Counted from the stretch's first letter, positions 47,480-57,230 are shown. The stretch is 64,000 nt of DNA from Escherichia whittamii (GCF_014836715.1 NZ_JACSQI010000003.1:313890-377889); one strand, 5' to 3'. Notes: generated by a model from the sequence alone, not told the origin. Numbers and translations: made by a program.

Positions 47480-48828
47480 TGGGATTTTTCTCCCACTACG
47501 TTATAGGCCAATAAATGGCGTTGAAAGAACGCCTTTAATGTCGGAATTAACGAGAGCACCACATCCAGACATTGCCCACCGAAGTAAGCAAATGCGGCCC
47601 CCAGCACGCCAAACATATGGCAGAACATAAACAGCAACACGATATAGCCGATAGAGGCGATGGTTTGCGCCACGAGAAAAGCACGCTGTTTCCCCGCCAT
47701 TAGCAATAATGACTCCTGTGGGAAGCCCAGCATCGAAATAACAATGGCCCCAAGCATCACCTGGATCAGGTCATACGCTTCGAGATACTTAACACCAAAC
47801 ACCAGTGAAATAAGTGGCTTGCCAACGATTAATACGACCAGCGCCACCAGAATGCCAATTCCGCCAGCCAGCAATCCAGACTTCACGCCAAGAAGCCACG
47901 GTCTGGTGGTTCGTGGATCTAAGCGCATGACTTCAGGGTAAAAACTCTTACCCAACAAACTGGCAGGCGTCCCGGCGGCATCGAAGAATGTCATGGCGAT
48001 TTTAAATAACCCGGCAGCAGCTGGCCCTAATACGATCCCCACCAGCACCGTGCTACATGAATTACGCGCCGACCAAATGGAATGGGCAATGTTGGTTGAC
48101 CAGACAAAACTCCACGCGCCTTTGATGTGCCGGGCAGACTCAAACAGATTCAATTTGAAGGCGTTATGGATATTTCTGCGGCGTAATTCGCGCGCAGCAA
48201 ACCACCAGTACATGGTGCCGCCAACCAGATTCGATGCGTACCAGGCAATAACAAATCCGGCAAAGCCAAGGTTAAAATACCAGGCGATTACGCTGCCCGC
48301 TGCACGCAGAAAAGGTTTCGTCGCCTGCTGTACAGCAATTAAGTCGAAGCGATCTACCGCACGCAAAATGCCGGTCGGCGTGGAGGAAGCCATTGAAGGA
48401 ATGAGCGTGCAATAGAGCGCCGCCAGCCAAAAGCTTTGGTCATCCAGACCTAATGAATGGGAAAGGAATGGCAGTAAGGCAATGCCGCCGACAATCGCCA
48501 CCGCACCGCTGACGATATCCAGCGAGAAGGAAAATGAGACGACATTACGGAATTGCTGGGGATTATTGTTGGTTAATGCAGGCGTTCCGTATTGCACCAC
48601 CAACTGCCATGTCTGAAACTTAATAAAATCACTAATCGACTTGGCATAAGACTGTATGACGACAAGCACGCCAAACATCGCTGGCGTCATCCCTTTACCG
48701 GCGCACGAAAGCGCCAGTAAGCCCAGCAAGGCGCTCACGACATTGCTGGAACCTAACCAGGCACTGTTACGAATAATGGTGCGAAAGGCTCCATCTGCAA
48801 ACCAATGTTTGATGTTAAAACCTGCCAA
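47476..48828 (-). CDS. yghQ: YghQ, MOP-superfamily (Wzx/MATE-like) flippase, full length
   Basis: A 450-residue polytopic protein with about 12-14 membrane segments of the polysaccharide/lipid flippase type. It corresponds to K-12 YghQ, which I recall being shorter (about 355 residues), so the K-12 copy seems truncated by the neighbouring IS5. In this locus it would flip a lipid or lipid-linked product across the inner membrane before the lptFG-like step. Its stop overlaps the gene that follows. Specific substrate is unknown. Confidence 0.85.
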   Translation of the reverse strand: MAGFNIKHWFADGAFRTIIRNSAWLGSSNVVSALLGLLALSCAGKGMTPAMFGVLVVIQSYAKSISDFIKFQTWQLVVQYGTPALTNNNPQQFRNVVSFSFSLDIVSGAVAIVGGIALLPFLSHSLGLDDQSFWLAALYCTLIPSMASSTPTGILRAVDRFDLIAVQQATKPFLRAAGSVIAWYFNLGFAGFVIAWYASNLVGGTMYWWFAARELRRRNIHNAFKLNLFESARHIKGAWSFVWSTNIAHSIWSARNSCSTVLVGIVLGPAAAGLFKIAMTFFDAAGTPASLLGKSFYPEVMRLDPRTTRPWLLGVKSGLLAGGIGILVALVVLIVGKPLISLVFGVKYLEAYDLIQVMLGAIVISMLGFPQESLLLMAGKQRAFLVAQTIASIGYIVLLFMFCHMFGVLGAAFAYFGGQCLDVVLSLIPTLKAFFQRHLLAYNVVGEKSQ

Positions 48829-48874
48829 TTCAGCCTGACCTTATCGTTGAAAAATTAAAAATATCCCGTCAGCC

Positions 48875-49633
48875 TTAAGTCAAGCTTCGGCGATCAGAAA
48901 CGATGGCAACCAGAGAAACCGCTTTCTGTGCCTGTTCCAGCACTTCGCTGTAGGGCGCTCTGGAATCAATCTCTAAAATTTTTGTGCCGTTATAGCCAAT
49001 CTTCGACATGACGCCGATTTTGTCCTGCAACTCGGCATAGTCATGGTCAGGCTTGCGGGAGATGGCAGTATCAATATCAATCCCCAAACGAATGATTAAT
49101 TCAGGGCGATACTGCGCCATTTGTTGGTATAACTGTCGCTCGCGCTGCGCCAGAAATTGGTTGATTTTCCCGGTTGCACGTTCGACGCCAATCCCCGGCC
49201 CGTCATAATAAAAGCCGGAAATTTCCGCCTGCGGAAAGCGATCGCTGACCACCAGAACACCGCTTTGCGCCAGTCGCTGGACCTTACGCAGATTCGCCAT
49301 TCGCCGCAGTGAAAAGCAGTACATAATCACCGCCGCCCAGAGCGCCGGAGAGCGAGTTTTCATGCTTTGGGTTTTCGAGGATTTTGCCGCCAGTCGCCGC
49401 TCCAGCCAGACACCAACCAACGGCAATCGTTTGATTTTGTCGCCGTCTTCGCCGGAGAGCAGCCCCAGATATCGCCGCTCGGTTTGCCAGTGCTGTTGTA
49501 ATGATTTCACCAGATCGTTGGTTAGCGTGGATTTACCGGTGCCATCGCACCCGACCACAGCAATTAGCCCCGGAATGTAGCTGGGCTGCGGCGCGGTGGT
49601 GCTGTTAACAGATTGCGTTTGTAGTGCATCCAT
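48875..49633 (-). CDS. yghR: YghR, thymidylate-kinase-like P-loop protein
   Basis: A 252-residue P-loop kinase-like protein. Walker A GCDGTGKST lies at about 28-36, followed by a DRFPQ motif resembling the DR(Y/F) of thymidylate kinases, and SRKPDHD near 205-211. Identical landmark motifs occur in the two neighbouring paralogues. It is probably a small-molecule or lipid-headgroup kinase; no substrate is known. It is followed 46 bases later by yghQ. Confidence 0.8.
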   Translation of the reverse strand: MDALQTQSVNSTTAPQPSYIPGLIAVVGCDGTGKSTLTNDLVKSLQQHWQTERRYLGLLSGEDGDKIKRLPLVGVWLERRLAAKSSKTQSMKTRSPALWAAVIMYCFSLRRMANLRKVQRLAQSGVLVVSDRFPQAEISGFYYDGPGIGVERATGKINQFLAQRERQLYQQMAQYRPELIIRLGIDIDTAISRKPDHDYAELQDKIGVMSKIGYNGTKILEIDSRAPYSEVLEQAQKAVSLVAIVSDRRSLT

Positions 49634-49664
49634 TCTTTAAATCATCCCCTATCCATTTTGGTGA

Positions 49665-50378
49665 TCAGGAAAGTGCGGCGTGAATTGCGTGTAGTGACGC
49701 TTGCAGGATTTCATCGGCTGGTTGCCGACCATCCAGTTCAAGGATCCTGGCGCCGTTGAAAGTCAGTTGCGGCGTAACGGCGATTTTTTCCTGTAACGCC
49801 ACCAGTTGATGGTCAGGTTTACGCGAAAACGCGGTTTGTTCATCAATGCCAAGACGAATCAACAATACGGGCAAATAAGACGCCATCCATTGGTACAGCT
49901 TCATCTCGCGCTGCCTTAACATTTTTACCCAACCATTACCGCCTTTAGTTTTAGCCAGTTGCGGGCCATCAAAACGAAAGCCAGGAACTTCAACCTGCGG
50001 GTAGCGGTCGGTAATCAACAATAAACCGTGCTGGCTTTTTCTCAGCATTTTGTGAAACTTGTACGCCCGCCAGCAGGAAAGCAAATAGATAACCAGCGCG
50101 GTAATATTGCCGGGTGGCGTTGAGGGCTTTTCATGCACATGAGCTGCCTTACCCCGCAGATAACGCCCAAAAGGGGCGCCAATTATAGGGAGCTGTGAAA
50201 TCCATTCGCCAATTCGCCCGGAAGATTGCCCAAGATAGATTTGTTCTGTTGGCATTATTGCTGCCAGTTCATTCACCAGGCTTGCCGTGAGGGTCGATTT
50301 ACCTGAACCATCACATCCCACAATGGCAATAACACGCACTGGCATGGAATTAATTATTGACATATTACGTTGATTCAC
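49665..50378 (-). CDS. yghS: YghS, thymidylate-kinase-like P-loop protein
   Basis: A 237-residue paralogue of YghR and YghT. Walker A GCDGSGKST lies at 21-29, TDRYPQVEVPGFRFDGP follows the kinase DRY position, and SRKPDHQ is near 190. The gene is 31 bases upstream of yghR in the same direction and divergent from yghT. The repeated family in one locus suggests related substrates or a hetero-oligomer. Confidence 0.8.
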   Translation of the reverse strand: MNQRNMSIINSMPVRVIAIVGCDGSGKSTLTASLVNELAAIMPTEQIYLGQSSGRIGEWISQLPIIGAPFGRYLRGKAAHVHEKPSTPPGNITALVIYLLSCWRAYKFHKMLRKSQHGLLLITDRYPQVEVPGFRFDGPQLAKTKGGNGWVKMLRQREMKLYQWMASYLPVLLIRLGIDEQTAFSRKPDHQLVALQEKIAVTPQLTFNGARILELDGRQPADEILQASLHAIHAALS

Positions 50379-50551
50379 GAAAAACCCGGCAGCAAATAAT
50401 GTATTGAATATTACGTGGTCCGTGCTCAGAATATCCGTTCAACCTTATTGTGACAATGGTTAATTGTGGCATTGACCTGAATTACGTTTTCATAAAAACA
50501 TATTAACCAGATAAATATTTTGGATGGATATTTAAATTTAAGGATATATTC

Positions 50552-51244
50552 ATGCAGTCAATAACACCTCCATTAATAGCCGTTATTGGTAGTGATGGTT
50601 CAGGCAAGTCAACGGTTTGTGAACATCTCATTACCGTTGTCGAAAAATATGGTGCCGCAGAAAGAGTTCATCTCGGAAAACAAGCCGGAAATGTCGGTCG
50701 TGCAGTGGTAAAACTGCCCTTAATGGGAAAATCGCTTAATAAATCTATTGAACGCAATAAAGTAAAAACAGCGAAAAAATTACCGGGGCCAGTTCCGGCG
50801 TTGGTGATTACAGCGTTCGTCGCCCGTCGCTTGCTACGCTTTCGTCATATGCTTGCCTGTCGTCGTCGCGGGTTAATTGTTTTAACCGACCGTTATCCGC
50901 AGGACCAAATTCCTGGCGCTTATGATGGCACGGTGTTCCCGCCTAACGTTGAAGGTGGTCGTTTTGTCTCATGGCTGGCAAGTCAGGAACGTAAAGCATT
51001 TCACTGGATGGCGAGCCATAAGCCTGATCTGGTCATCAAACTCAATGTCTCTCTGGACGTGGCCTGCGCGCGTAAGCCTGACCACAAAAGGGAATCGCTG
51101 GAAAGGAAGATTGCCATAACGCCACAGTTAACCTTTGGCGGTGCGCAACTGGTTGATATCGATGCCAATCAGCCACTGGAACAAGTGCTGGTTGATGCAG
51201 AAAAAGCGATTACGGATTTTATGACGGCGCGAGGTTATCGCTAG
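50552..51244 (+). CDS. yghT: YghT, thymidylate-kinase-like P-loop protein
   Basis: A 230-residue paralogue of YghR/YghS, with Walker [10 protein letters not shown] at 13-21, [15 protein letters not shown] and ARKPDHK. AAGGA lies well placed before the ATG. It is read rightward, away from yghS, with a 173-base divergent promoter region between them. It converges with pitB across a shared hairpin terminator. Function unknown; nucleotide or lipid-headgroup phosphorylation is the natural guess. Confidence 0.8.
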   Translation: MQSITPPLIAVIGSDGSGKSTVCEHLITVVEKYGAAERVHLGKQAGNVGRAVVKLPLMGKSLNKSIERNKVKTAKKLPGPVPALVITAFVARRLLRFRHMLACRRRGLIVLTDRYPQDQIPGAYDGTVFPPNVEGGRFVSWLASQERKAFHWMASHKPDLVIKLNVSLDVACARKPDHKRESLERKIAITPQLTFGGAQLVDIDANQPLEQVLVDAEKAITDFMTARGYR

Positions 51245-51252
51245 TCAGAAGT

Positions 51253-51284
51253 GATAATGCCCGATCGCAGGACCGGGCATTATC
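51253..51284. terminator. bidirectional hairpin between yghT and pitB
   Basis: GATAATGCCCG pairs with CGGGCATTATC around a 10-base loop, an 11-bp perfect stem. It lies between two convergent genes, nine bases after yghT and eight bases before the pitB stop. Confidence 0.75.
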
Positions 51285-51291
51285 AGGAAGG

Positions 51292-52791
51292 TTAAATAAG
51301 CTGCAATGCAATCCAGTACAGACTACCAGACAGAAAAATCGCCGCCGGTAAGGTAAACACCCACGCCATCAGGATACTGGTTACCGTTTTACGCTGTAAC
51401 CCACCGCCATCCACCACCATCGTCCCCGCCACCGCAGAAGAGAGTACGTGAGTTGTGGAAACAGGCATACCGATGTAGCTGGCAAGACCAATTGATACCG
51501 CCGCCGTCATCTGCGCCGCCATCCCTTGCGCATAAGTCATGCCGCGCTTACCAATTTTCTCACCGATGGTCATCGCTACACGACGCCAGCCAATCATGGT
51601 GCCAATACCGAGCGCTAAAGCCACCGCCATGATTATCCACACTGGAGCATATTCAATGGTGCTTAACATATCGCTGCGCAGTTTTTTCAGCAGGTTCTGG
51701 TCCTCTTTGCTGACGCCAGGCAGTTTCGCCAGCTTCGCAGAGGTATCAGAGATACAAAGCATAATCCGGCGTAGCTGACTGCGTTGACTCACGTTTAACG
51801 GTTCGTAGCTTTCCATATTGCCCGGCAGCATCGTTTTAACACGCGCAATCGCATCAAAGGTATTTGCCGGATGACAATGGAACTCCGTCACTTGCGTGCC
51901 ATCAGTCGATGCCGCTGGCAATGGAGGTTCCATCGCAATCAACTTTTGCGGCAGTTCAGGATGCTGTAGCAGATAGTGTTCGAAGTTGGTGACAGCATCG
52001 CGGGTACGTGTAATTTCATAGCCAGACGCGTTCATATTGACGACGAAACCAGCAGGGGCAATCCCCACCAGTACCAGCATCACCAGGCCGATCCCTTTCT
52101 GTCCGTCGTTCGCGCCATGTGAAAATGCCACACCCGCCGCGGAAACAATCAGCGCAATACGCGTCCAGAATGGCGGCTTACGTTTGCCCTTTTTCTTTTT
52201 GCGATCTTCAGGAATACGGTGAATACGGTCACGCTTTTTCGTCCCGCTCCAGAAACGGCGCAGCAGGAAAATCAGTCCTCCCGCAATCACCAGCCCCACA
52301 ATTGGGGAGACAATCAGCGAGGAGAAAATCTTGGTCACTTCACGCAGGTTTAACGCATCCATCACCGATGAACCGGTTAACAGCGCATTGGTTAAACCGA
52401 TGCCGATAATCGCGCCAATCAAAGTGTGCGAACTGGAGGCTGGTAAACCAAAGAACCACGTTCCCAGATTCCAGATAATCGCCGCCAGCAGCATGGAAAA
52501 GACCATCGCCAGACCGTGAGTTGACCCCATATTCAGCAACAAATCGGTTGGCAACATATGGACGATGGCATAAGCGACACTGAGTCCGCCTAATAACACG
52601 CCAAAAAAGTTAAAAAATGCCGCCATCACTACGGCAAGCTGTGGCTGCATGGCACGAGTATAAATAACGGTTGCCACCGCATTCGCCGTGTCATGAAAAC
52701 CATTGATTGCTTCGTAGAACAACACAAATGCCAGAGCAAGTAATAACAAAAGCCCCGTGTATATATCAAGGCCAACAAATAAATTTAGCAT
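51292..52791 (-). CDS. pitB: PitB, low-affinity phosphate transporter
   Basis: A 499-residue PiT-family inner-membrane transporter importing metal-phosphate with protons. The duplicated signature [10 protein letters not shown]-type motif is visible ([13 protein letters not shown], near 220) as is [17 protein letters not shown] near 25-41. About ten membrane segments flank a large cytoplasmic loop (about 265-370). It is monocistronic and paralogous to PitA elsewhere in E. coli. Confidence 0.97.
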   Translation of the reverse strand: MLNLFVGLDIYTGLLLLLALAFVLFYEAINGFHDTANAVATVIYTRAMQPQLAVVMAAFFNFFGVLLGGLSVAYAIVHMLPTDLLLNMGSTHGLAMVFSMLLAAIIWNLGTWFFGLPASSSHTLIGAIIGIGLTNALLTGSSVMDALNLREVTKIFSSLIVSPIVGLVIAGGLIFLLRRFWSGTKKRDRIHRIPEDRKKKKGKRKPPFWTRIALIVSAAGVAFSHGANDGQKGIGLVMLVLVGIAPAGFVVNMNASGYEITRTRDAVTNFEHYLLQHPELPQKLIAMEPPLPAASTDGTQVTEFHCHPANTFDAIARVKTMLPGNMESYEPLNVSQRSQLRRIMLCISDTSAKLAKLPGVSKEDQNLLKKLRSDMLSTIEYAPVWIIMAVALALGIGTMIGWRRVAMTIGEKIGKRGMTYAQGMAAQMTAAVSIGLASYIGMPVSTTHVLSSAVAGTMVVDGGGLQRKTVTSILMAWVFTLPAAIFLSGSLYWIALQLI

Positions 52792-53093
52792 ATATTAGAT
52801 TACGCCATTTTGAATTTACGAACGGACGCATTATCAGTGACTTTAACGGCGTGGGCAAAGTGAAATATCATCTTTTAGCGATAAAAAGAGTGATATTGCT
52901 TTAGTATCAGATAATAAGTTGTCATTCAAAATTTTAAGAAATAATTAATGGCGAATCATTTCAATCATTAATACATTCGCATTGTGAATTTATTAACTTC
53001 ATGTATTACAATATTCAATATTTCGAGTGTTCTATGAACGATTTTCCGTGCTGATTATTTTTGATAATCAGCACGGGTTCGCGAAAAAGTCTA
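52792..53093. other. intergenic region between gss and pitB
   Basis: About 300 AT-rich bases holding the pitB promoter (boxes not resolved). Near the gss end is a long perfect hairpin, CCGTGCTGATTAT pairing with ATAATCAGCACGG (53046-53076), 18 bases after the gss stop. It lacks a clear T-run on the minus strand, so it may stabilise the mRNA end or terminate inefficiently. Confidence 0.6.
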
Positions 53094-54953
53094 TTACTCT
53101 TTCATCACAATTAAAGGTTCAATATCACTCTCTTTTTTGATGACCAGTGATTCATCGCCGCGCAAACAAGTTCCACCGTAGTTGCCGCCCACGGTGAAGG
53201 TACATACCTGAATGTATTTACCGTCCACTTTTGGCAGACACCACAGTTGCTGGTAGATATTTTTCTGCTCGGCAAATTTACCGCTGGTTTGGTCGAGCAC
53301 CTCTTCATGATGGCTGACCAGGTCGATATTGCTACCACAGCGCCCGGCAATCGGTTTCACTGCGTAACCGGTTTTCACCAGTTCATCATTAACAGTGAAA
53401 TCGGTATCCAGCAGATAACGATGATGCGGGAACAGCGACCAGAGAATTGGCAGAATCGCTTTGTTGCCAGGGATCACCGTCCAAAGCGGTTCAAAGACCA
53501 GCACTTCCGGGCGTAGCAGAACGTCGATCAGGCGCACTTCATTTTGCGGGTGACCAGTGCGAATCGGGACCGCAGCAAATTCACGGTCACTGACTTCACG
53601 AATCTGATCAAACGCCGTTTCCCACGCCCAGGTCTTCCACACGCAGTTAACCAGTCGTCCTTCCCCATCAATCAGTTGCCCGGCAGCATCCCAGCCCAGT
53701 TCATCTAACCCGCGCAAGATATGCGTTTCAAAACCTGCCTGTTGCAGCGCCTGCTCCATAAACTGAGCGTGATAGTTCTCCTCAATATCTTTGTCCTGCA
53801 TGATATGGACAAACGGACGAGCACGACTGTGTTTCCACGCGCCAGCCAGTTCGTTAATCAGCCCTTCCGCCGGATTGAAGCCGTTACCTTTATAGCCCTG
53901 CTCCGCCCAACGTTCGAGGATTAAGCCTGCTTCAGTATGACAGGAGGCGGAATCGGCGTTGTATTCGTAGACCTTCAGGCCACGTTCATCCATACAGAAA
54001 TCCATACGACCGGTGATCATATGGTGGCGACGGCGCTGCCAGGAGAGGCGCAAACGCGGCCAGAGAATTTTCGGAATGTCGAACAGCGCCAGCAGATTGT
54101 CATCTTTCAGCACTTTATCGGTGGCGTGGAGATACATCAGGTGCAGCTCGTTGGTGGCTTTAACCAGTTCCTGTTCAGCGCTCTCCGTAATGGTGTAGTA
54201 ATGATACGGATCCTGATTGATCACCTGACCGTTCGCCTGCACGTAGGCGTTTTGCAGCGGATCTTTTTCATCCAACCATTTACCGTCAAACTGGCCTTTG
54301 TTTTCCAGTCGCGCTCCGCTGATCTTCAACAAATCGCCTGCAATTTCCGGCTGTGGCAAGCTGTATTCGGTATCTTCCGTCTGGATCATCCAGCCCAGAA
54401 TGGTGGTGTCATCGAAGGTGTCTTTGAGGGTATAGCAGCCGTTTTCTACCACCATTTCCAGCTCGCGCGTCCACTGTTGCCCTTGTGGCAACGGGGAATG
54501 AATCACGTTCTGTTCCGCAATACGGACTTTGTTGCCGTGCAATTGCGTAATGATAGCGACATGGCCGGTGTCTTTAAATTCACCGCCTTTATCCCAGATA
54601 AGAAGCGCGCCCGCAACCGGCGCACGCGGCGAGCCGTTAGGAAATGCCTGCAATGGCAGAATGTTGTCATTAACCACTTCACGCAGGAAGCGCAGCGAGA
54701 AAATCTCCCACGCCATACCCACGTCAGTGAAGACCACGCCGTAGTTCAGAAAGAGAAAACGGCGAGCAAATTCAACGCATTGCCATTTGTGGCCCATATA
54801 TTCGTCGTCGATATAGCTACGAAATACGGCGTCATCTTCGTATTCCTGCGGATCGAGAGAACTGTAATCTGAAGAGTAGATTGCTACCCCACCGGGGGCG
54901 TAGCCCAATAACGTCCCGAACGGGGCATCCTGGCTGGTCGTTCCTTTGCTCAT
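53094..54953 (-). CDS. gss: Gss, bifunctional glutathionylspermidine synthetase/amidase
   Basis: A 619-residue enzyme from ATG 54953 (an adjacent ATG at 54956 adds one Met). The N-terminal CHAP amidase domain (about 1-195) has the catalytic Cys in GHKWQCVEFARRF (Cys59) and His in DTGHVAIIT. The C-terminal ATP-grasp synthetase domain (about 206-619) has GRMDFCMDERGLKVYEYNADSA and the ATP-binding FTVGGNYGGTCLRG near the end. It makes and hydrolyses glutathionylspermidine, a polyamine-thiol conjugate. The sequence appears nearly identical to the known E. coli protein. Confidence 0.98.
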   Translation of the reverse strand: MSKGTTSQDAPFGTLLGYAPGGVAIYSSDYSSLDPQEYEDDAVFRSYIDDEYMGHKWQCVEFARRFLFLNYGVVFTDVGMAWEIFSLRFLREVVNDNILPLQAFPNGSPRAPVAGALLIWDKGGEFKDTGHVAIITQLHGNKVRIAEQNVIHSPLPQGQQWTRELEMVVENGCYTLKDTFDDTTILGWMIQTEDTEYSLPQPEIAGDLLKISGARLENKGQFDGKWLDEKDPLQNAYVQANGQVINQDPYHYYTITESAEQELVKATNELHLMYLHATDKVLKDDNLLALFDIPKILWPRLRLSWQRRRHHMITGRMDFCMDERGLKVYEYNADSASCHTEAGLILERWAEQGYKGNGFNPAEGLINELAGAWKHSRARPFVHIMQDKDIEENYHAQFMEQALQQAGFETHILRGLDELGWDAAGQLIDGEGRLVNCVWKTWAWETAFDQIREVSDREFAAVPIRTGHPQNEVRLIDVLLRPEVLVFEPLWTVIPGNKAILPILWSLFPHHRYLLDTDFTVNDELVKTGYAVKPIAGRCGSNIDLVSHHEEVLDQTSGKFAEQKNIYQQLWCLPKVDGKYIQVCTFTVGGNYGGTCLRGDESLVIKKESDIEPLIVMKE

Positions 54954-55157
54954 CACTTTACCTTTAACAATACAACCTAAGCAGTTGGCGTAATTGTTGT
55001 GCTCTGATTACCTGCTCAGGGACATTAACCGGACAGAGGTTAGACTTATCATACACCTCAACGCAGCGGCTGGCGCAAAGGGTTAAAAAATTCACATTCT
55101 GTACAGCAAGTGACCTGCTACACTGCTTCAACACTACCACTCAGAAGGCAACTCACT

Positions 55158-56024
55158 ATGACAGACAATACTTATCAGCCCGCGAAAGTCTGGACGTGGG
55201 ATAAATCCGCTGGCGGCGCGTTCGCCAATATCAATCGCCCGGTTTCTGGCCCGACGCATGAGAAAACGCTGCCCGTTGGCAAACACCCATTGCAACTTTA
55301 TTCACTGGGAACGCCGAACGGTCAGAAAGTCACGATTATGCTTGAGGAGCTGCTGGCGCTGGGCGTTACCGGTGCAGAGTACGACGCCTGGCTAATTCGT
55401 ATTGGCGATGGCGATCAATTCTCCAGCGGTTTTGTGGAAGTGAACCCGAACTCGAAAATTCCAGCTCTGCGCGATCATACACACAACCCGCCGATCCGCG
55501 TTTTTGAGTCAGGATCGATTCTGCTTTATCTGGCCGAAAAATTTGGCTATTTCCTGCCGCAGGATCTGGCGAAGCGAACTGAAACGCTCAACTGGTTGTT
55601 CTGGTTACAGGGCGCGGCGCCATTCCTCGGCGGTGGTTTTGGTCACTTTTACCATTACGCGCCAGTGAAAATTGAGTACGCTATTAACCGCTTTACCATG
55701 GAAGCCAAGCGTCTGCTCGACGTGCTGGATAAGCAACTGGCGCAGCATAAGTTTGTTGCGGGCGATGAGTACACCATTGCTGATATGGCAATCTGGCCGT
55801 GGTTTGGCAACGTGGTGTTAGGTGGCGTGTATGATGCCGCAGAGTTTCTTGATGCGGGCAGTTATAAGCACGTGCAACGCTGGGCGAAAGAAGTGGGCGA
55901 ACGTCCGGCAGTGAAGCGTGGGCGTATTGTTAACCGCACCAACGGGCCGCTGAACGAGCAGTTGCATGAGCGCCATGACGCCAGTGATTTCGAGACAAAT
56001 ACGGAAGATAAGCGTCAGGGGTAA
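55158..56024 (+). CDS. yghU: YghU, glutathione S-transferase-like disulfide-bond oxidoreductase
   Basis: A 288-residue Nu-class GST-like protein. The open frame starts at 55110, but ATG 55158, with GAAGG ten bases before it, gives the known N-terminus MTDNTYQPAKV. The thioredoxin-like domain contains LYSLGTPNGQKVTIMLEE and the glutathione-site SKIPALRD; the C-terminal helical domain follows. It has disulfide reductase and peroxidase activity. It is divergent from gss, whose product also acts on glutathione. Confidence 0.97.
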   Translation: MTDNTYQPAKVWTWDKSAGGAFANINRPVSGPTHEKTLPVGKHPLQLYSLGTPNGQKVTIMLEELLALGVTGAEYDAWLIRIGDGDQFSSGFVEVNPNSKIPALRDHTHNPPIRVFESGSILLYLAEKFGYFLPQDLAKRTETLNWLFWLQGAAPFLGGGFGHFYHYAPVKIEYAINRFTMEAKRLLDVLDKQLAQHKFVAGDEYTIADMAIWPWFGNVVLGGVYDAAEFLDAGSYKHVQRWAKEVGERPAVKRGRIVNRTNGPLNEQLHERHDASDFETNTEDKRQG

Positions 56025-56054
56025 AGGTTGGTGCATATCGCAGCAAGCCATCCA

Positions 56055-56134
56055 GGCTGGATAAGGCGTTCACGCCGCATCCGGTAATCAAGCACAATGC
56101 CTGATGCGACGCTGCCGCGTCTTATCAGGCCTAC
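56055..56134. repeat. REP pair (BIME) between yghU and hybG
   Basis: Two inverted REP cores: CTGGATAAGGCGTTCACGCCGCATCCGG and, after about 15 bases, TGCCTGATGCGACGCTGCCGCGTCTTATCAGGCCTAC. It lies between convergent yghU and the end of the hyb operon and probably protects mRNA 3' ends. Confidence 0.9.
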
Positions 56135-56146
56135 GAAAGCTACCCA

Positions 56147-56395
56147 TCACGCGCTGGTAATGTCGTAATCCATTTGGCGCAGTGCGTCTAATGTGGCTTT
56201 GGCTTCATCTTCGTCGATGATGCTCATAGCAAATCCGACGTGCACCAGCACCCATTGGCCCAGCAGATCGGCAGGGTTACCTTCGCAAATCAGCGCGATA
56301 TTCACGTCGCGCTTGATACCACATACTTCAACCTGCGCAAGTTGGTGAATATCTTCACCGACAGCCAGCACCTGGCCTGGAACGCCAATACACAT
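56147..56395 (-). CDS. hybG: HybG, HypC-family hydrogenase maturation chaperone
   Basis: An 82-residue HypC/HupF-family chaperone with the essential N-terminal Cys in MCIGVPGQV. It carries the Fe(CN)2CO cofactor with HypD and delivers it to pre-HybC. The C-terminus ([15 protein letters not shown]) is family-typical. It is the last gene of hybOABCDEFG, 12 bases after hybF. Confidence 0.97.
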
Positions 56396-56407
56396 TGTTA
56401 ACTCCGG

Positions 56408-56749
56408 TTATTCAACTTCAATACTTTTGACGATCAGCGAATCGCCGGTATCGACACGCAACCGCTCGCCGAGACAGAGCGGGCATTGCGTATCGTGCTG
56501 ATGAATCTCCACCACCTGGCTACAATCCCAGCACCAGGCCTGGGCGGGTTTATAGACGATATGTAAATCGCACCCTTGCGCCACCGTTCCCTGGCAGACG
56601 ATTTCAAAACTAAAACGGACGGCGCTCTCCTCAACGCAGGAGAGCGCGCCAATTTCCAGCCACACGGCGGTGACGCGCTTAACATCGTGCTGCTCCGCCT
56701 GCCGTTGGATAATTTCAACGGCGCTCTGGCAAAGCGACAACTCATGCAT
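56408..56749 (-). CDS. hybF: HybF, HypA-family nickel-insertion protein
   Basis: A 113-residue protein beginning MHELSLCQSAVEII at ATG 56749; the longer frame to 56803 lies inside hybE. The His2 nickel ligand is present and the zinc ribbon has two CxxC pairs (CWDCSQ and CPLCLG, near 73-95). It inserts nickel in hydrogenase-2 with HypB. Its start overlaps the end of hybE. Confidence 0.97.
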   Translation of the reverse strand: MHELSLCQSAVEIIQRQAEQHDVKRVTAVWLEIGALSCVEESAVRFSFEIVCQGTVAQGCDLHIVYKPAQAWCWDCSQVVEIHQHDTQCPLCLGERLRVDTGDSLIVKSIEVE

Positions 56750-57230
56750 TTTCGCCACTCCTGCGGCCAAACAGCAGGGCGCGACGCCCTGCATGTGGCA
56801 CATCCGGATTGGTGACCGGCAGCGAAAGGATCATTCGCGCGCAGTCATCCGTCAGGCGTTGGCCCTCTTCAATCGACATGCTGTGCGAAAGCGGTGACAT
56901 CAGCGAGCAGGAGAGGTATTGCGAAACACCGTCCAGTTCGCCAACGGTAAAGGTCATGGTGCCGTACGGCAGTTGCAGACCGATTTTTTCACTCACTTTG
57001 CGCAGCGGCCAGAGTTGATCCGGGCCAGGGAAGATAACTGCACTCAGCATCCACGGGGTGATTACACACCCCGTCCACTGACCTTCGAACAGCGTAAAGT
57101 CGGAAACATACACCGGCATTGAAGGATGCAGAAAAGAGAGATCGTGCATCGAACGCCGGGCAATTTCTTCAAACGCTGCCTGTACTTGCGCCTTCGGGGA
57201 GGTCTGGAAACCTGCTATCTCCTCAGTCAT
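56742..57230 (-). CDS. hybE: HybE, hydrogenase-2 assembly chaperone
   Basis: A 162-residue protein of the HybE/rubredoxin-like chaperone family that binds the Tat signal of HybO and holds back export until the cofactor is loaded. No signal peptide is visible. It overlaps hybD at its start and hybF at its end. Characteristic segments are SFLHPSMPVYVSDF and CVITPWMLSAVIFPG. Confidence 0.95.
   Translation of the reverse strand: MTEEIAGFQTSPKAQVQAAFEEIARRSMHDLSFLHPSMPVYVSDFTLFEGQWTGCVITPWMLSAVIFPGPDQLWPLRKVSEKIGLQLPYGTMTFTVGELDGVSQYLSCSLMSPLSHSMSIEEGQRLTDDCARMILSLPVTNPDVPHAGRRALLFGRRSGENA

Noticed and set aside
53937-54872. 311-codon plus-strand open frame opposite gss
   Set aside because: Antisense shadow of the gss coding sequence; the protein has no recognisable domain.
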